Shown: positions 51,301 through 59,206 of the stretch, piece after piece
Layout: each line of letters opens with the position of its first letter
Numbering within the stretch: the stretch's first letter is position 1
Virus record (IMG/VR): IMGVR_UViG_3300008448_000070
Location: 1 to 64,000 of that record
DNA: 64,000 nt
DNA from: a virus
Reading direction: 5' to 3' (one strand)
Program-made: the position numbers and the translations under genes
Notes under the pieces: generated by a model
What the model was told of the DNA's origin: nothing
The model's input: the letters and a program-made list of their open reading frames with translations, nothing else
Databases searched by the model: none

Positions 51301-52476
51301 AGCCGTTTGAGAACCGATATATTCTCTAATGTTTGGAACCAAAAACTTCGCAGTTTTTCTAACTCTTTCGTTACCTTGATCATCCATACTAAACCTAAAC
51401 CTATAACACGCTGCAGTTGGAATTCCTTTGTTTGTGTCATTTGTAACTTCAAGTTCACCGAATTCATTTGTGTACACATATTCCATGTTCATGGGTAGTG
51501 GAAATACAAACCCACCATCCTCGGGTATATCTTCATCTATTTGATAAACCTCCAATATTGGTCGATTATTTTGATCTCTTTCTGTTGTAAATCTTATTGC
51601 TTCGATCTTACCCGTTTTTGTGGTTAAGTCGCATTTTCTACCCATTTTTCTTCTTACATCACAATTCTTGTTTACACTATTTTTTCCAGTATCAGTGTAG
51701 ATACCGCCGATCAAATATGCCTTTGGTTCAATTTTTACACCTACTTCCGATAAATCGAAATCTGTTCTTGTGATACCTATTTCACATAAATCTTCATTAC
51801 CCCAAAAAGGATATACTATAATATTTTTATCAAATCTTTTTATTTGTGGTAAAGAATCGAGATCGGGTGACGCTTTAAAAGTGTAAGAATTTTTAAATTT
51901 ATCCACACCTTCTCCTTGTTTTATAAAATCATACGGTCTTAATGAAAAACATCCAACATCTGATAAGTCCACATCTACGTGTAAAACCTGTTCTCCAACA
52001 GGAACACCCCATATCATAAAATCACCCGCTTCGTTAGTTTTGACGGTGTATTTGTAGTATTTTTCATATACCTCTAATACCTCTTCCCTTGTCATTATGT
52101 CCAATTGATCAGGGAAAGTACCGGTTGGTTCATGACCACCGTGTTGTTTTCTACTTGGTAATAGATTGTATCTATAACCTTCCTCATTCTTATCGTTAAC
52201 TTTTTTAAATGGATATAGTTCTGAAATAACAGGATCATCACTATCTTCATCTGATAATGGTATGAAAATTGAAACTTTTGCGTTTGGAACACCAAATCCG
52301 TCATTTACACTAATTCTACCACACACTACTCCATAATCAGAGCAAACTGAGGCGTATATATCTTTTTGACTGAATTTTAATGATAAAATTTCAAGTAAGT
52401 CGAAATTTTGATTTAGTTCGACTAAAATTTTTTTATCTCGACCGATATCTGTTGATATTCTATGTTTTTGTATCAT
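48307..52476 (-). CDS. Large baseplate protein with carboxypeptidase-regulatory-like domain and a membrane-like helix
   Basis: 1389 residues. Residues ~40-190 hold an Ig-like regulatory domain (VCGRISVNDGFGVPNAKVSIFIPL, YTVKTNEAGDFMIWGVPVGEQVLHV) of the carboxypeptidase-D type. Around 485-520 there is a long hydrophobic stretch (FTLILAQFLLILENILLFITL) that looks like a transmembrane helix, then a CESCDEDN cluster. The middle and C-terminal parts are beta-rich with Cys and Asp clusters. One of the largest baseplate-block proteins and first in its operon, with a TATTTAT motif 7 nt before the ATG. Function inferred from context. Confidence 0.74.
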   Translation of the reverse strand: MIQKHRISTDIGRDKKILVELNQNFDLLEILSLKFSQKDIYASVCSDYGVVCGRISVNDGFGVPNAKVSIFIPLSDEDSDDPVISELYPFKKVNDKNEEGYRYNLLPSRKQHGGHEPTGTFPDQLDIMTREEVLEVYEKYYKYTVKTNEAGDFMIWGVPVGEQVLHVDVDLSDVGCFSLRPYDFIKQGEGVDKFKNSYTFKASPDLDSLPQIKRFDKNIIVYPFWGNEDLCEIGITRTDFDLSEVGVKIEPKAYLIGGIYTDTGKNSVNKNCDVRRKMGRKCDLTTKTGKIEAIRFTTERDQNNRPILEVYQIDEDIPEDGGFVFPLPMNMEYVYTNEFGELEVTNDTNKGIPTAACYRFRFSMDDQGNERVRKTAKFLVPNIREYIGSQTAISYSFSTNWKEYPLQAVSADSDKGILYNVDGRYYPRDYFYRFSYNKVYTVSSFHSMFYEKSTFRNDRYLGIKEIVPAEEEDCTEYVTPPTNFGNMNVTFTLILAQFLLILENILLFITLIIQNSLSRLFFNLGRAVDTWPVREVGIAIKRFAYVFQEENQRTLALITYPECESCDEDNVNNTVPQNTTTYCEVGSVTVLGITPGGQHEEFFNGAISGTPINVIHNLGANPTIKVYVWDGSAYVQLVDYFYPNDPGTNNTFWISGRTNTTNFNLYMNYTTPINGYVRVEGTPSVTLATSGLDNTIPTCTNPSPYDTPTGFTMSNPTDYVDFLSKQNNYILQSSSGLIYELNSTGTRYFSTVGGFLVLFDENSTIQTTETFTILDKNTKYINSDATVEDGCDIYDTPYDETLISYYYTGVTRPTENTSTGNSMPAGKIVPSSYVGGTNVTATNLSNDDGVIRVTDGSNKCDCDLFYYKDKDNRSDIYPLASRFVGDDFDDYFVRKTPSGQSEFRDGIFYFVPGAQTNTRVIQIIKEYIRRKRVAKLFCGGIVNYSFVDNWLSGSLYFFQFKGKKNKVCDRIIYTKTLTTEEGDIFYEHYYRSTRYLNESNWGKIIASRRQLNNPTTIVDLGPRDEFIKEICVDKSLDPNCSVVRSIGPTSFQSFGEIMGMAINYRLDVSNGDFDYKQFFNNNGFSLSNQKILDGDIMQLISINNEAGIEEFDLQNPKYLGYSYQVLDPDDPAFSNVFKSSGVYGPLPITLYLDDDGERVRSCLNEGMHIDYYGNKVDGRLTEASQKVPFFLWDKKGTGFGPYNDNTHDDQSWDYTTVQVQPLQGMTYNWGYTGGDNDSSDKYLLLPITYNFSGMSINSGLPDTGFDFEFNDVSLSDTRSTFRKEYPGFTILHVSSGTVDNPLSGTMYTRVGPVGHNTSTPFNVVDGWASLPWDNSKDFIIRPTLDYYSGSNKQILSTPFMFYFGLRNGKTGVDKFIQLFGDKGAFTSAE

Positions 52477-52483
52477 TCTTATA

Positions 52484-52490
52484 ATAAATA
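52484..52490 (-). promoter_or_regulatory. Recurrent TATTTAT gene-start motif
   Basis: TTTCTATTTATTATAAGA directly before the ATG at 52476. It overlaps an imperfect AGAAAA/TTTTCT hairpin (52490-52510) that may end the upstream gp6 transcript. Confidence 0.42.
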
Positions 52491-52530
52491 GAAAAGATGG
52501 AATTTTCTATTATTATAATCAAAAAAGAAT

Positions 52531-54366
52531 TTAAAATGTATTGTTTTCTACGGTTCTTACCCTTACTGAGATATCTTTTTCAGGAAAACGAATTTGGAAG
52601 ATTTGATTAGACGCCATTCTTATTGTCATATCAGTTTGTTTAATCTCTTTAGTTGCAGGATCGAGGTATGGTTGTATGACTTGTGCAGTTGAATATTGAC
52701 CTCCTATTTTATTGAATACTTTAATTTCAATAACGTTTTCAACACCTGTAACATTTCCAATATCTCTCATTAGTTTACCTACAAAAAGAGGGTCTCCCAT
52801 TTTTCTTTTATCTATTGAAAAATAATCAATTACAGTATCTATTGTTTCTCGTATAATTTCTGTTTGATTAAAATTTCTATCAATATTAATATCAATATTC
52901 AAACTTAAATCAATAACTTGACCACTAACAATTTCAATAAAATCGTTTATCATTTTATATTCCGTTAGATAATTTAAAATATTTGATTTCAATGTGTTAG
53001 AAACAATATTTGTTAAATTACCTTTATCGTCATAAGATAATAGATTAACTTTTATCTTATTATTTTCTTCCATTACATTAACTTTTGCTGGTGCTCCGAA
53101 TGTTGCCGGCATAGTTTCAATAATTGATTTATAATCATTTAATGTAACTGCCCTATTTTGTGCTGCAAAGTTATATGCCACCATATTTCTTATTTCTTCT
53201 ATGGTAGGTTGGTCTGAACCACCCACTGCCGGTGTGATATTTGTTACGGTCAATGAATTAATAACCTGTGTATTAATACTTGAATTGGGTCCATTTACAT
53301 TGAATTCAACATCATCAACATTTGTAATAACATTAACACCTAAGTTAGTTTCTTTACCGCCACCAACTCTATATTTTATAAACAATGTTGTATTATTTTT
53401 TGGAACCGAACCTAATGAAAAGTTATTTAGATAAGTTGCAATATTAACTTTCATTTGGTTATTGATGTAATTGTCTAAATTATCTAAAGGATTTACCGTA
53501 CCCGATCCAAAAGTTAATAGAAAATAATTTTCCGGTGTGTATTCAGTAATAAACTTATTTGAAACATTTATAAACTTTCCAGCCTTTAAATTTTGTGAGT
53601 CTGATGCCGATGTTGGGTCTTGTATAAAGACTCTATCTTCAATTAAAGATTTCACTTCATACCATTTATTAACCGAACTATCAAATTCTGTTGATGTTGG
53701 GTTTCCAGCAAATGTTGTTCCTTCTTTATGTATAACCGATGTAACACCTAAAACATTTTGTTCAGGTAAATAAATTTTTAAAAATGGTTTCTGATCCAAT
53801 TGTGTAATTACTTTTCTAAAAATTCTTGTAACCCCATTAACAACAGCCTCTCTTTTAGTGATTCTATATGATTGTAATCTATTATTTGCATCGAATATTG
53901 GAATTTTCAACCTATTTGGTTCTCCTTTACTATTAAATGGATTAGAGAAATCACAATCTTCTATCGTTTCAAATATTTGTCCTCCCCCCGATACTTGTGC
54001 ACCTGCTTTTAAAACACCTAAATAACTTTCATCTTCTTTATCTCCTTTAACTGGAACGCTTATTGAAAAATCACATAATGCAACAGATGGTCTAACACCA
54101 GGTAATCTTATTCCATATGTTTTAGCAATATGAAATAAAGATTGTCTCTGTTGTGCGAAATCTAACATTGTTTCTTGCCAAACTCTATCAATATGATGAT
54201 GTAAGTTATCCGCAACCGCAGCATTCAAATCAAGCATCACAGAAAAAATTGACGCATCATTTGTATTTTTAACCAAGTCAGGATAATAATTTTTAAAGAG
54301 TGTTGTTAACTCTTGTCTTAATCCTGCAAAATCCCTTACCGAATATGATATTTTTTTACTTGCCAT
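52531..54366 (-). CDS. 6: Baseplate wedge protein gp6-like (baseplate J family)
   Basis: 611 residues, close to T4 gp6 (660). The N-terminus (YSVRDFAGLRQELTTLFKNYYPD, NDASIFSVMLDLNAAVADNLHHHID) is the typical gp6 helical start. The C-terminal half has the baseplate-J features RAVTLNDYKSIIETMPATFG and VNVMEENNKIKVNLLSYD. Family role: gp6 forms the wedge ring that joins wedges around the hub and lets the baseplate change shape. It follows gp25 after 1 nt, as in T4-type order. Confidence 0.88.
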   Translation of the reverse strand: MASKKISYSVRDFAGLRQELTTLFKNYYPDLVKNTNDASIFSVMLDLNAAVADNLHHHIDRVWQETMLDFAQQRQSLFHIAKTYGIRLPGVRPSVALCDFSISVPVKGDKEDESYLGVLKAGAQVSGGGQIFETIEDCDFSNPFNSKGEPNRLKIPIFDANNRLQSYRITKREAVVNGVTRIFRKVITQLDQKPFLKIYLPEQNVLGVTSVIHKEGTTFAGNPTSTEFDSSVNKWYEVKSLIEDRVFIQDPTSASDSQNLKAGKFINVSNKFITEYTPENYFLLTFGSGTVNPLDNLDNYINNQMKVNIATYLNNFSLGSVPKNNTTLFIKYRVGGGKETNLGVNVITNVDDVEFNVNGPNSSINTQVINSLTVTNITPAVGGSDQPTIEEIRNMVAYNFAAQNRAVTLNDYKSIIETMPATFGAPAKVNVMEENNKIKVNLLSYDDKGNLTNIVSNTLKSNILNYLTEYKMINDFIEIVSGQVIDLSLNIDINIDRNFNQTEIIRETIDTVIDYFSIDKRKMGDPLFVGKLMRDIGNVTGVENVIEIKVFNKIGGQYSTAQVIQPYLDPATKEIKQTDMTIRMASNQIFQIRFPEKDISVRVRTVENNTF

Positions 54367-54367
54367 T

Positions 54368-54820
54368 TTATATATTAATAATTATGAAATCAGAAGATGA
54401 AAATGCACCATTATTTACGGTATAATCTATTTTCACTTTAGCTGTATATGGTTTATTTGAAGCATCCGAAACTCTGAATAATCTTTGGTCTTCATCCTCC
54501 GAATATAATCTATCTTCATCAGGATCTTGATCTGCTGATACTATGTTTATAGAATTTATATCAAGGTTTGGTATAAATTTTTTAACACCCTCTCTAATTT
54601 CTTCTTCTATTAAAGTATGTGTTACCATATCATTTTGATCAAAAATATACTCATATAATCTTGTTCCAAATTCAGGTAAAAAATATCTACTTCCTTTCCT
54701 CGTTAATAATAAATGTATTAGATTGGCTCTGATTTCTCTTTCAGGTGTTTCTGTCATAGAGAAAAAATCACCCCTGACGCTGTCTCTAAATGGGAAATCA
54801 ATACCAAATTTTTTAATCAT
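54368..54820 (-). CDS. 25: Baseplate wedge protein gp25-like
   Basis: 150 residues. The core EIRANLIHLLLTRKGSRYFLPEFGTRLYEYIFD is the gp25/gpW family signature (..NI..LL.T..GER.F.PEFG..L...), followed by EEEIREGVKKFIPNL. gp25 seeds the sheath-like fold of the baseplate and contacts gp6 and the sheath. Start ATG has a TATTTAT motif 4 nt upstream; first gene of the 54820-52531 unit. Confidence 0.9.
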   Translation of the reverse strand: MIKKFGIDFPFRDSVRGDFFSMTETPEREIRANLIHLLLTRKGSRYFLPEFGTRLYEYIFDQNDMVTHTLIEEEIREGVKKFIPNLDINSINIVSADQDPDEDRLYSEDEDQRLFRVSDASNKPYTAKVKIDYTVNNGAFSSSDFIIINI

Positions 54821-54824
54821 ATTA

Positions 54825-54831
54825 ATAAATA
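54825..54831 (-). promoter_or_regulatory. Recurrent TATTTAT gene-start motif
   Basis: CTTTATATTTATTAAT directly before the gp25 ATG at 54820, downstream of the hairpin at 54866-54897. Confidence 0.45.
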
Positions 54832-54865
54832 TAAAGATTAGAAAAATGGTAATAAATAAAATAGT

Positions 54866-54897
54866 GACTCGATATTCACCCCAAATATTATCGAGTC
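54866..54897 (-). terminator. Hairpin closing the DNA-metabolism operon
   Basis: GACTCGATA (54866-54874) pairs with TATCGAGTC (54889-54897), 9 bp with a 14-nt loop, right after the stop of the Cys-rich gene. The following minus-strand sequence ACTATTTTATTT is only partly U-rich. Confidence 0.6.
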
Positions 54898-55098
54898 TTA
54901 GGTGGATTTATTCTGATCCTTAAGTGAGTCGGGGTTACCTAATATTTTGTTACCTCTTAGTCCTTTAGGTTCATATGGACAATTTTTACATTTATTACCA
55001 CAACAATAACCTCTTTTACTTAAAAAAGAAGAAGTCAGGATCATTAGTCCCGACTTCTTTTCAATTTCATAATCTATTCCTTCTATTAGTTTACTCAT
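54898..55098 (-). CDS. Small Cys-cluster protein (DUF5522-like)
   Basis: 66 residues. After an IDYEIEKKSGLMILTSSFL segment comes the cluster KRGYCCGNKCKNCPYEP, matching the bacterial DUF5522-type pattern RGYCC...C..CPY. Four Cys in this spacing probably bind zinc or an iron-sulfur cluster. The start overlaps the ribonucleotide reductase stop by 4 nt (ATGA), suggesting a linked function, possibly with cofactor or redox state. Inference only. Confidence 0.75.
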   Translation of the reverse strand: MSKLIEGIDYEIEKKSGLMILTSSFLSKRGYCCGNKCKNCPYEPKGLRGNKILGNPDSLKDQNKST

Positions 55099-57356
55099 AT
55101 TTTAGTAATCTCACATGATCCACCACTACAAGCCATAGAAGCGAAATCACTGATGTCTTTGTATTGTGGTTTATCTAAAATTTCACCAAAATTCACTTCT
55201 TTGAATTGACGAGTAACAGTTTCCCACTTGTGGAATAAATGGATGTCTTTTAAACAATATACCATTTTCTTTAAGTCACCTTTGAAATAATTCTTAGCAA
55301 ACTTTTTAGCTCTTTCTATCCAATATTTTTTCAATAGAACTTGTTCTCTATTACCTGTAATAGGATTGGAACTATCTAATAGATGATCACATGCGGACCA
55401 TAAATTATTATTAAAATAGTGTAATCCATCAACAACCAACCCTGAAGCAAGTATTGATCCTTTACCATATACCGAAACAATTTCATCAAGATTTAAAACT
55501 GATGTAAAAGGTGCTTGGTTGAAATCTTTGTCACCGTAATCAGAAATGAAACTAACTGCGGTAAAGAAGTCTCTTTCTCTCCATATGTACTCAATTATCG
55601 AATCCTTATCATCAATAATAACAGTACAAGACGTATTATGATTTACAGGTGAGTATGTACATAATTCAGGGTTAGTGCCTGCATTTACCCAATGTTGTTG
55701 TACCAGTTTAATAATTTCAAGATGTTTTACCCCTTTCATATCTTTTTTAAACAATCCATTTTTTGGATTTTCTACAGGTACGAAAACAACATAGTCCGAT
55801 TTGGTAGATGACCAAACACTGTCTTCTAATAAAAATGACATATTCTCTTCTAACCACTTAGCCGTGTTACTCTCCTTGTTCAATTGCATGATACGGAAAT
55901 ATTTTTCAGAGTGTTCAGGATGAATACCTGAAGCGGTACCTAAAACAACTGAAGCGTTACCTGATGGTTTTACACAAGTGGTTCTTGCTGCTTGATTGAT
56001 ATCAATTAAAAATGCAAGTTCTTTATTTGTGTCTTTTACAACTTGAGCACCTTCTTCTAATAATTCTGCGTTAAATAACTTAGGGTTATTCATCCAACCT
56101 GTGATACTAACGCCAAGTAATGCCTCTCTTTCAAAAATCTTTTTTGAGGTTTCACCTAAATAAGGAAAATCTGTATATCCCGCTTGTAATGTACCTAAAA
56201 TCGATGCATCTTTACATGCCTTCAAAAATTTGTCTTTTGTTGTACACTTTTCGGCATTAATTTCACTAAGATTACATCCTTGAATACCGAACTTATTTTT
56301 ATTTGTCTTTACATATTCTTCAATATCATCATAGTGAATTTTTGAGAAGTCGATATTATCTAATACAGGAATCTTCAAAATTTCAAAACAAGGATTAAAC
56401 ATATCAAACCAACTGTTTGCAAAAACAAATCCAATATCATTTGCACCATCGTTTAATTTAACCAAGTATTCAAACTGATCTTTAGTTACTTCACTTCTCA
56501 ATAATAATACAGAGTTGTTACTTCTACCTCTTTGTGGATTCTCAATAAACCAGTTACCTGTTTTTGCATGAATCATTTCATCGTCATTAGGGTCGACAAT
56601 CATATTAAGTGCCGAACGTCTAACACCACCTGATAATACCGCATCAGCTGAATGACAAATAATATCAAACGCTAAAATCGGTCTAATTTTATCACCTTCA
56701 TTTACTATCCACTTTTCAATTAAAGTTTCAATTTTTTCTAATGATTGTTTCAATCCCTCATGTCCTGGTGCTTTAAAACCCCCACTAATGAATGATCCTT
56801 TTTCTCTAATTTGAGAATAATCAAATCTTACTTCATATCCAGCATATTCAGGAAATGGTTGATCATCAACAAAATAAGATGACATTAAAACTCCAAGTGA
56901 ATCTGCCCATCCTTCGATACTATCTTGAATTACGAATGTTTTTGTTCCTTTTGTTCTTTTATGTAATCTACTGAGATTATTAACAAATGGAATTAAAAGA
57001 CCTCCACCAAAACCACATCCACTAAGTGCCAAATAAAAAATTTCTTGGAATACTCTATTACGTGCAATGTGTCCTGATGTACAGTTAAACATTCTTGTAT
57101 TATGTTTCATAATCTGTTCATGTCTATACTGTAGATTTCTTTGTGATGCCAAAACTACTTGGTCTTTCATACTTTCTACCGCAGATTGTAAATATGATTC
57201 AATTTCTTTTGAATATTTCACATATTTCTTTCTGTGTCCATCAATTATGTTTTCACATGCTTCTTCCCATGTTTCGTATCTACTTTTATCCTCCATCCAT
57301 TTGAAATAGTCGGAATGTAATTTTAAGTCGCTCAAAAATTTTTTACCTTTCTGCAT
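55095..57356 (-). CDS. nrdJ: Class II (adenosylcobalamin-dependent) ribonucleotide reductase
   Basis: 753 residues, in the range of monomeric class II enzymes. Motifs: FNCTSGHIARNRVFQEIFYLALSG, GCGFGGGLL, GGVRRSA, NPCFEI with the thiyl-radical Cys near residue 322, TCVKPSGNASVVLGTASGIHPEHS, and a C-terminal ACSGGSC redox pair. No class I small-subunit gene or class III activase is seen in the window. It reduces ribonucleotides to deoxyribonucleotides using a B12-generated radical and needs thioredoxin-type reductants, two of which the phage encodes. It depends on host cobalamin supply. Operon with helicase upstream and the Cys-cluster gene downstream. Confidence 0.9.
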   Translation of the reverse strand: MQKGKKFLSDLKLHSDYFKWMEDKSRYETWEEACENIIDGHRKKYVKYSKEIESYLQSAVESMKDQVVLASQRNLQYRHEQIMKHNTRMFNCTSGHIARNRVFQEIFYLALSGCGFGGGLLIPFVNNLSRLHKRTKGTKTFVIQDSIEGWADSLGVLMSSYFVDDQPFPEYAGYEVRFDYSQIREKGSFISGGFKAPGHEGLKQSLEKIETLIEKWIVNEGDKIRPILAFDIICHSADAVLSGGVRRSALNMIVDPNDDEMIHAKTGNWFIENPQRGRSNNSVLLLRSEVTKDQFEYLVKLNDGANDIGFVFANSWFDMFNPCFEILKIPVLDNIDFSKIHYDDIEEYVKTNKNKFGIQGCNLSEINAEKCTTKDKFLKACKDASILGTLQAGYTDFPYLGETSKKIFEREALLGVSITGWMNNPKLFNAELLEEGAQVVKDTNKELAFLIDINQAARTTCVKPSGNASVVLGTASGIHPEHSEKYFRIMQLNKESNTAKWLEENMSFLLEDSVWSSTKSDYVVFVPVENPKNGLFKKDMKGVKHLEIIKLVQQHWVNAGTNPELCTYSPVNHNTSCTVIIDDKDSIIEYIWRERDFFTAVSFISDYGDKDFNQAPFTSVLNLDEIVSVYGKGSILASGLVVDGLHYFNNNLWSACDHLLDSSNPITGNREQVLLKKYWIERAKKFAKNYFKGDLKKMVYCLKDIHLFHKWETVTRQFKEVNFGEILDKPQYKDISDFASMACSGGSCEITKI

Positions 57357-57373
57357 TTTGTTTATTTTATTTT

Positions 57374-58741
57374 TTAATTATTATTAACTCTTTGTTGTCT
57401 GTTTCTATAGACTTCTGCCGCTCTATTTGATCTTTTCTGAACTTGCTCTTGCTCAAATCCGAGAAGAGTATTTTGTGAATCGGTATCAATTACCAATAGT
57501 TCATTGTTGAATTTACAATTTTGGAATATTACACCATCTCTACCTATACGAGATTTAAGAAGTGTTAAAGTTGCCAAATTATTTTCTTTTTGTTCTAATG
57601 TTTTAGCTATAGAAAGTATTACGTGTGCAATTTGTGCCTTTTTAATTGATCCTCCCATCTGGTCACTATTTACAACTTCAGATGATATTGATTCTCTATT
57701 ACCTTGTGTTGCTGTCCAAATAGCAATATCGAACTCACCAGTCATAGACTCTAAACTTCTCATGATAGACCCTTCTCCCTTCCATTCTTCACCTAATGCG
57801 GTTCTTTCAGGTGATATACAATCCACATAGTCTATGATCAATAAATCAACTTTAAAACCATCACTGATCAATTTTCTCAATCTACTTTTTATTTCTGAAA
57901 TAGTAATATTATCAGATGGTAATTTTAATAATTTGATTGACCCTTTAGATCTTGTTTGTGCATCGTCTACTTTTGATTTTACATCCTCTTTGAATTCAGG
58001 TTGTAAATCTGGAGCAACACCTGACCATATGGTGTAGTGTTTTCTTTTTATATTACCTGGGTTGTCTTCAAAAAATATTTGTACAACATTGAAATCGTGA
58101 TTAAAAGCAGTATTGGCAAATTTTGTTAACAAGGTTGTTTTACCTGTGCCTGTTGGAGCCAAAACAACACCCAATTCACCTCTTCCTAATCCACCATTCA
58201 ATAAATTGTCAACACCTACAATTCCTGTAGGAATGGGATGTCTATTGTCTTTTTCAAGAGCCTCATCAATATTATGGAAAACATCAACTGCCTCTTCGTT
58301 TGTAATTCCAACTTGTAACGCCTTTTTTATGATTTCTTCTATCTTACTATAAGATTCAAACTCACCATTCTGAATGATATTTTCAACAATCTTAAGTTCC
58401 CTTTTCAGATTTTGTTGTTTACAAAAATTTAAAGCAGTGTCTTTTACGTATGGAACCTCTTTTTCATCTTTTCTAATTACATCTAATGTATCAGTATGAA
58501 TTCTATTATTACCACCTTCTGCGATAATTTTTTGTGTAATGGTACTGTAATCAGGAATAAAATTATATGTTCTATACAATTCCTTAATATTTTCCATTAT
58601 GAATCTTAAGGATACATTATCAAAATACTTACTATCTAATACGTCTATAATAGTTTCGCCGTATTTCTTATCTTCTACGATAGATTTAATTAACGATTGT
58701 TGAAATGATAATCCTAAGTAACCAAAATTCTTTTCTTCCAT
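57374..58741 (-). CDS. 41: Replicative DNA helicase gp41-like (DnaB family)
   Basis: 455 residues, the T4 gp41 length. An N-terminal helical domain (LSFQQSLIKSIVEDKKYGETII) and linker helix are followed by the RecA-like core: GRGELGVVLAPTGTGKTTLL with Walker A at 195-203, VQIFFEDNPGNIKRK, Walker B-like DLLIIDYVDCISP, and the DnaB-type IAIWTATQGNRES and GGSIKKAQIAHVI motifs. Forms a hexamer that unwinds the fork 5' to 3' with the primase at 23949-24887. The gene lies between the nrdJ and exonuclease genes. Confidence 0.92.
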   Translation of the reverse strand: MEEKNFGYLGLSFQQSLIKSIVEDKKYGETIIDVLDSKYFDNVSLRFIMENIKELYRTYNFIPDYSTITQKIIAEGGNNRIHTDTLDVIRKDEKEVPYVKDTALNFCKQQNLKRELKIVENIIQNGEFESYSKIEEIIKKALQVGITNEEAVDVFHNIDEALEKDNRHPIPTGIVGVDNLLNGGLGRGELGVVLAPTGTGKTTLLTKFANTAFNHDFNVVQIFFEDNPGNIKRKHYTIWSGVAPDLQPEFKEDVKSKVDDAQTRSKGSIKLLKLPSDNITISEIKSRLRKLISDGFKVDLLIIDYVDCISPERTALGEEWKGEGSIMRSLESMTGEFDIAIWTATQGNRESISSEVVNSDQMGGSIKKAQIAHVILSIAKTLEQKENNLATLTLLKSRIGRDGVIFQNCKFNNELLVIDTDSQNTLLGFEQEQVQKRSNRAAEVYRNRQQRVNNN

Positions 58742-58759
58742 AATAAATTTATATATATT

Positions 58760-59206
58760 TTACAGTTCGTATTGCAAATAACTTGTCTCCAATTCCTCAG
58801 ATGATAAAATGTCAGTCAAATCTGACAGTACTCTCTTCAGTTTTGGACGAATATCTACCGTGTACCTAACCTTTGGGTGGTAATAATACGCGGGGAATAT
58901 TCTTTGAATAAATACGTCGTCACCAAGCTTAATTTCCAATAAAAAATGTTCTTTTTCAGTTGCTTTTGATTCTTCCACAACTTCAGAATTTAGGAAAAAA
59001 TTTTGATTTTCACATAGGTAATTGGAACTTTTTATTTTCAAATCTTCCGAAATTTCTTCACAAATATTTTTTACATAATAGTGAAGATCCATAGATCGTC
59101 TTGAACGAGGTTCGTGGTCTTTAACATTAAAGAATCTTTGACACACAATGTTGTTTTCGAGTGTCAGTAAAAATTCGAATTTTGTTACGTTTTCTTGATT
59201 AGTCAT
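58760..59206 (-). CDS. Hypothetical protein in replication operon
   Basis: 148 residues, not recognised. It has two similar halves: FEFLLTLENNIVCQRFFNVKDHEPRSRRS and LLEIKLGDDVFIQRIFPAYYYHPKVRYT, each a beta hairpin ending in (I/V)...RFF/RIF followed by a helix (VKNICEEI / LKRVLSDLTDIL). An internal duplication is therefore likely. Position between gp41 and the FEN-type nuclease, with an 8-nt overlap with the latter, points to a replisome-linked role. Confidence 0.7.
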   Translation of the reverse strand: MTNQENVTKFEFLLTLENNIVCQRFFNVKDHEPRSRRSMDLHYYVKNICEEISEDLKIKSSNYLCENQNFFLNSEVVEESKATEKEHFLLEIKLGDDVFIQRIFPAYYYHPKVRYTVDIRPKLKRVLSDLTDILSSEELETSYLQYEL

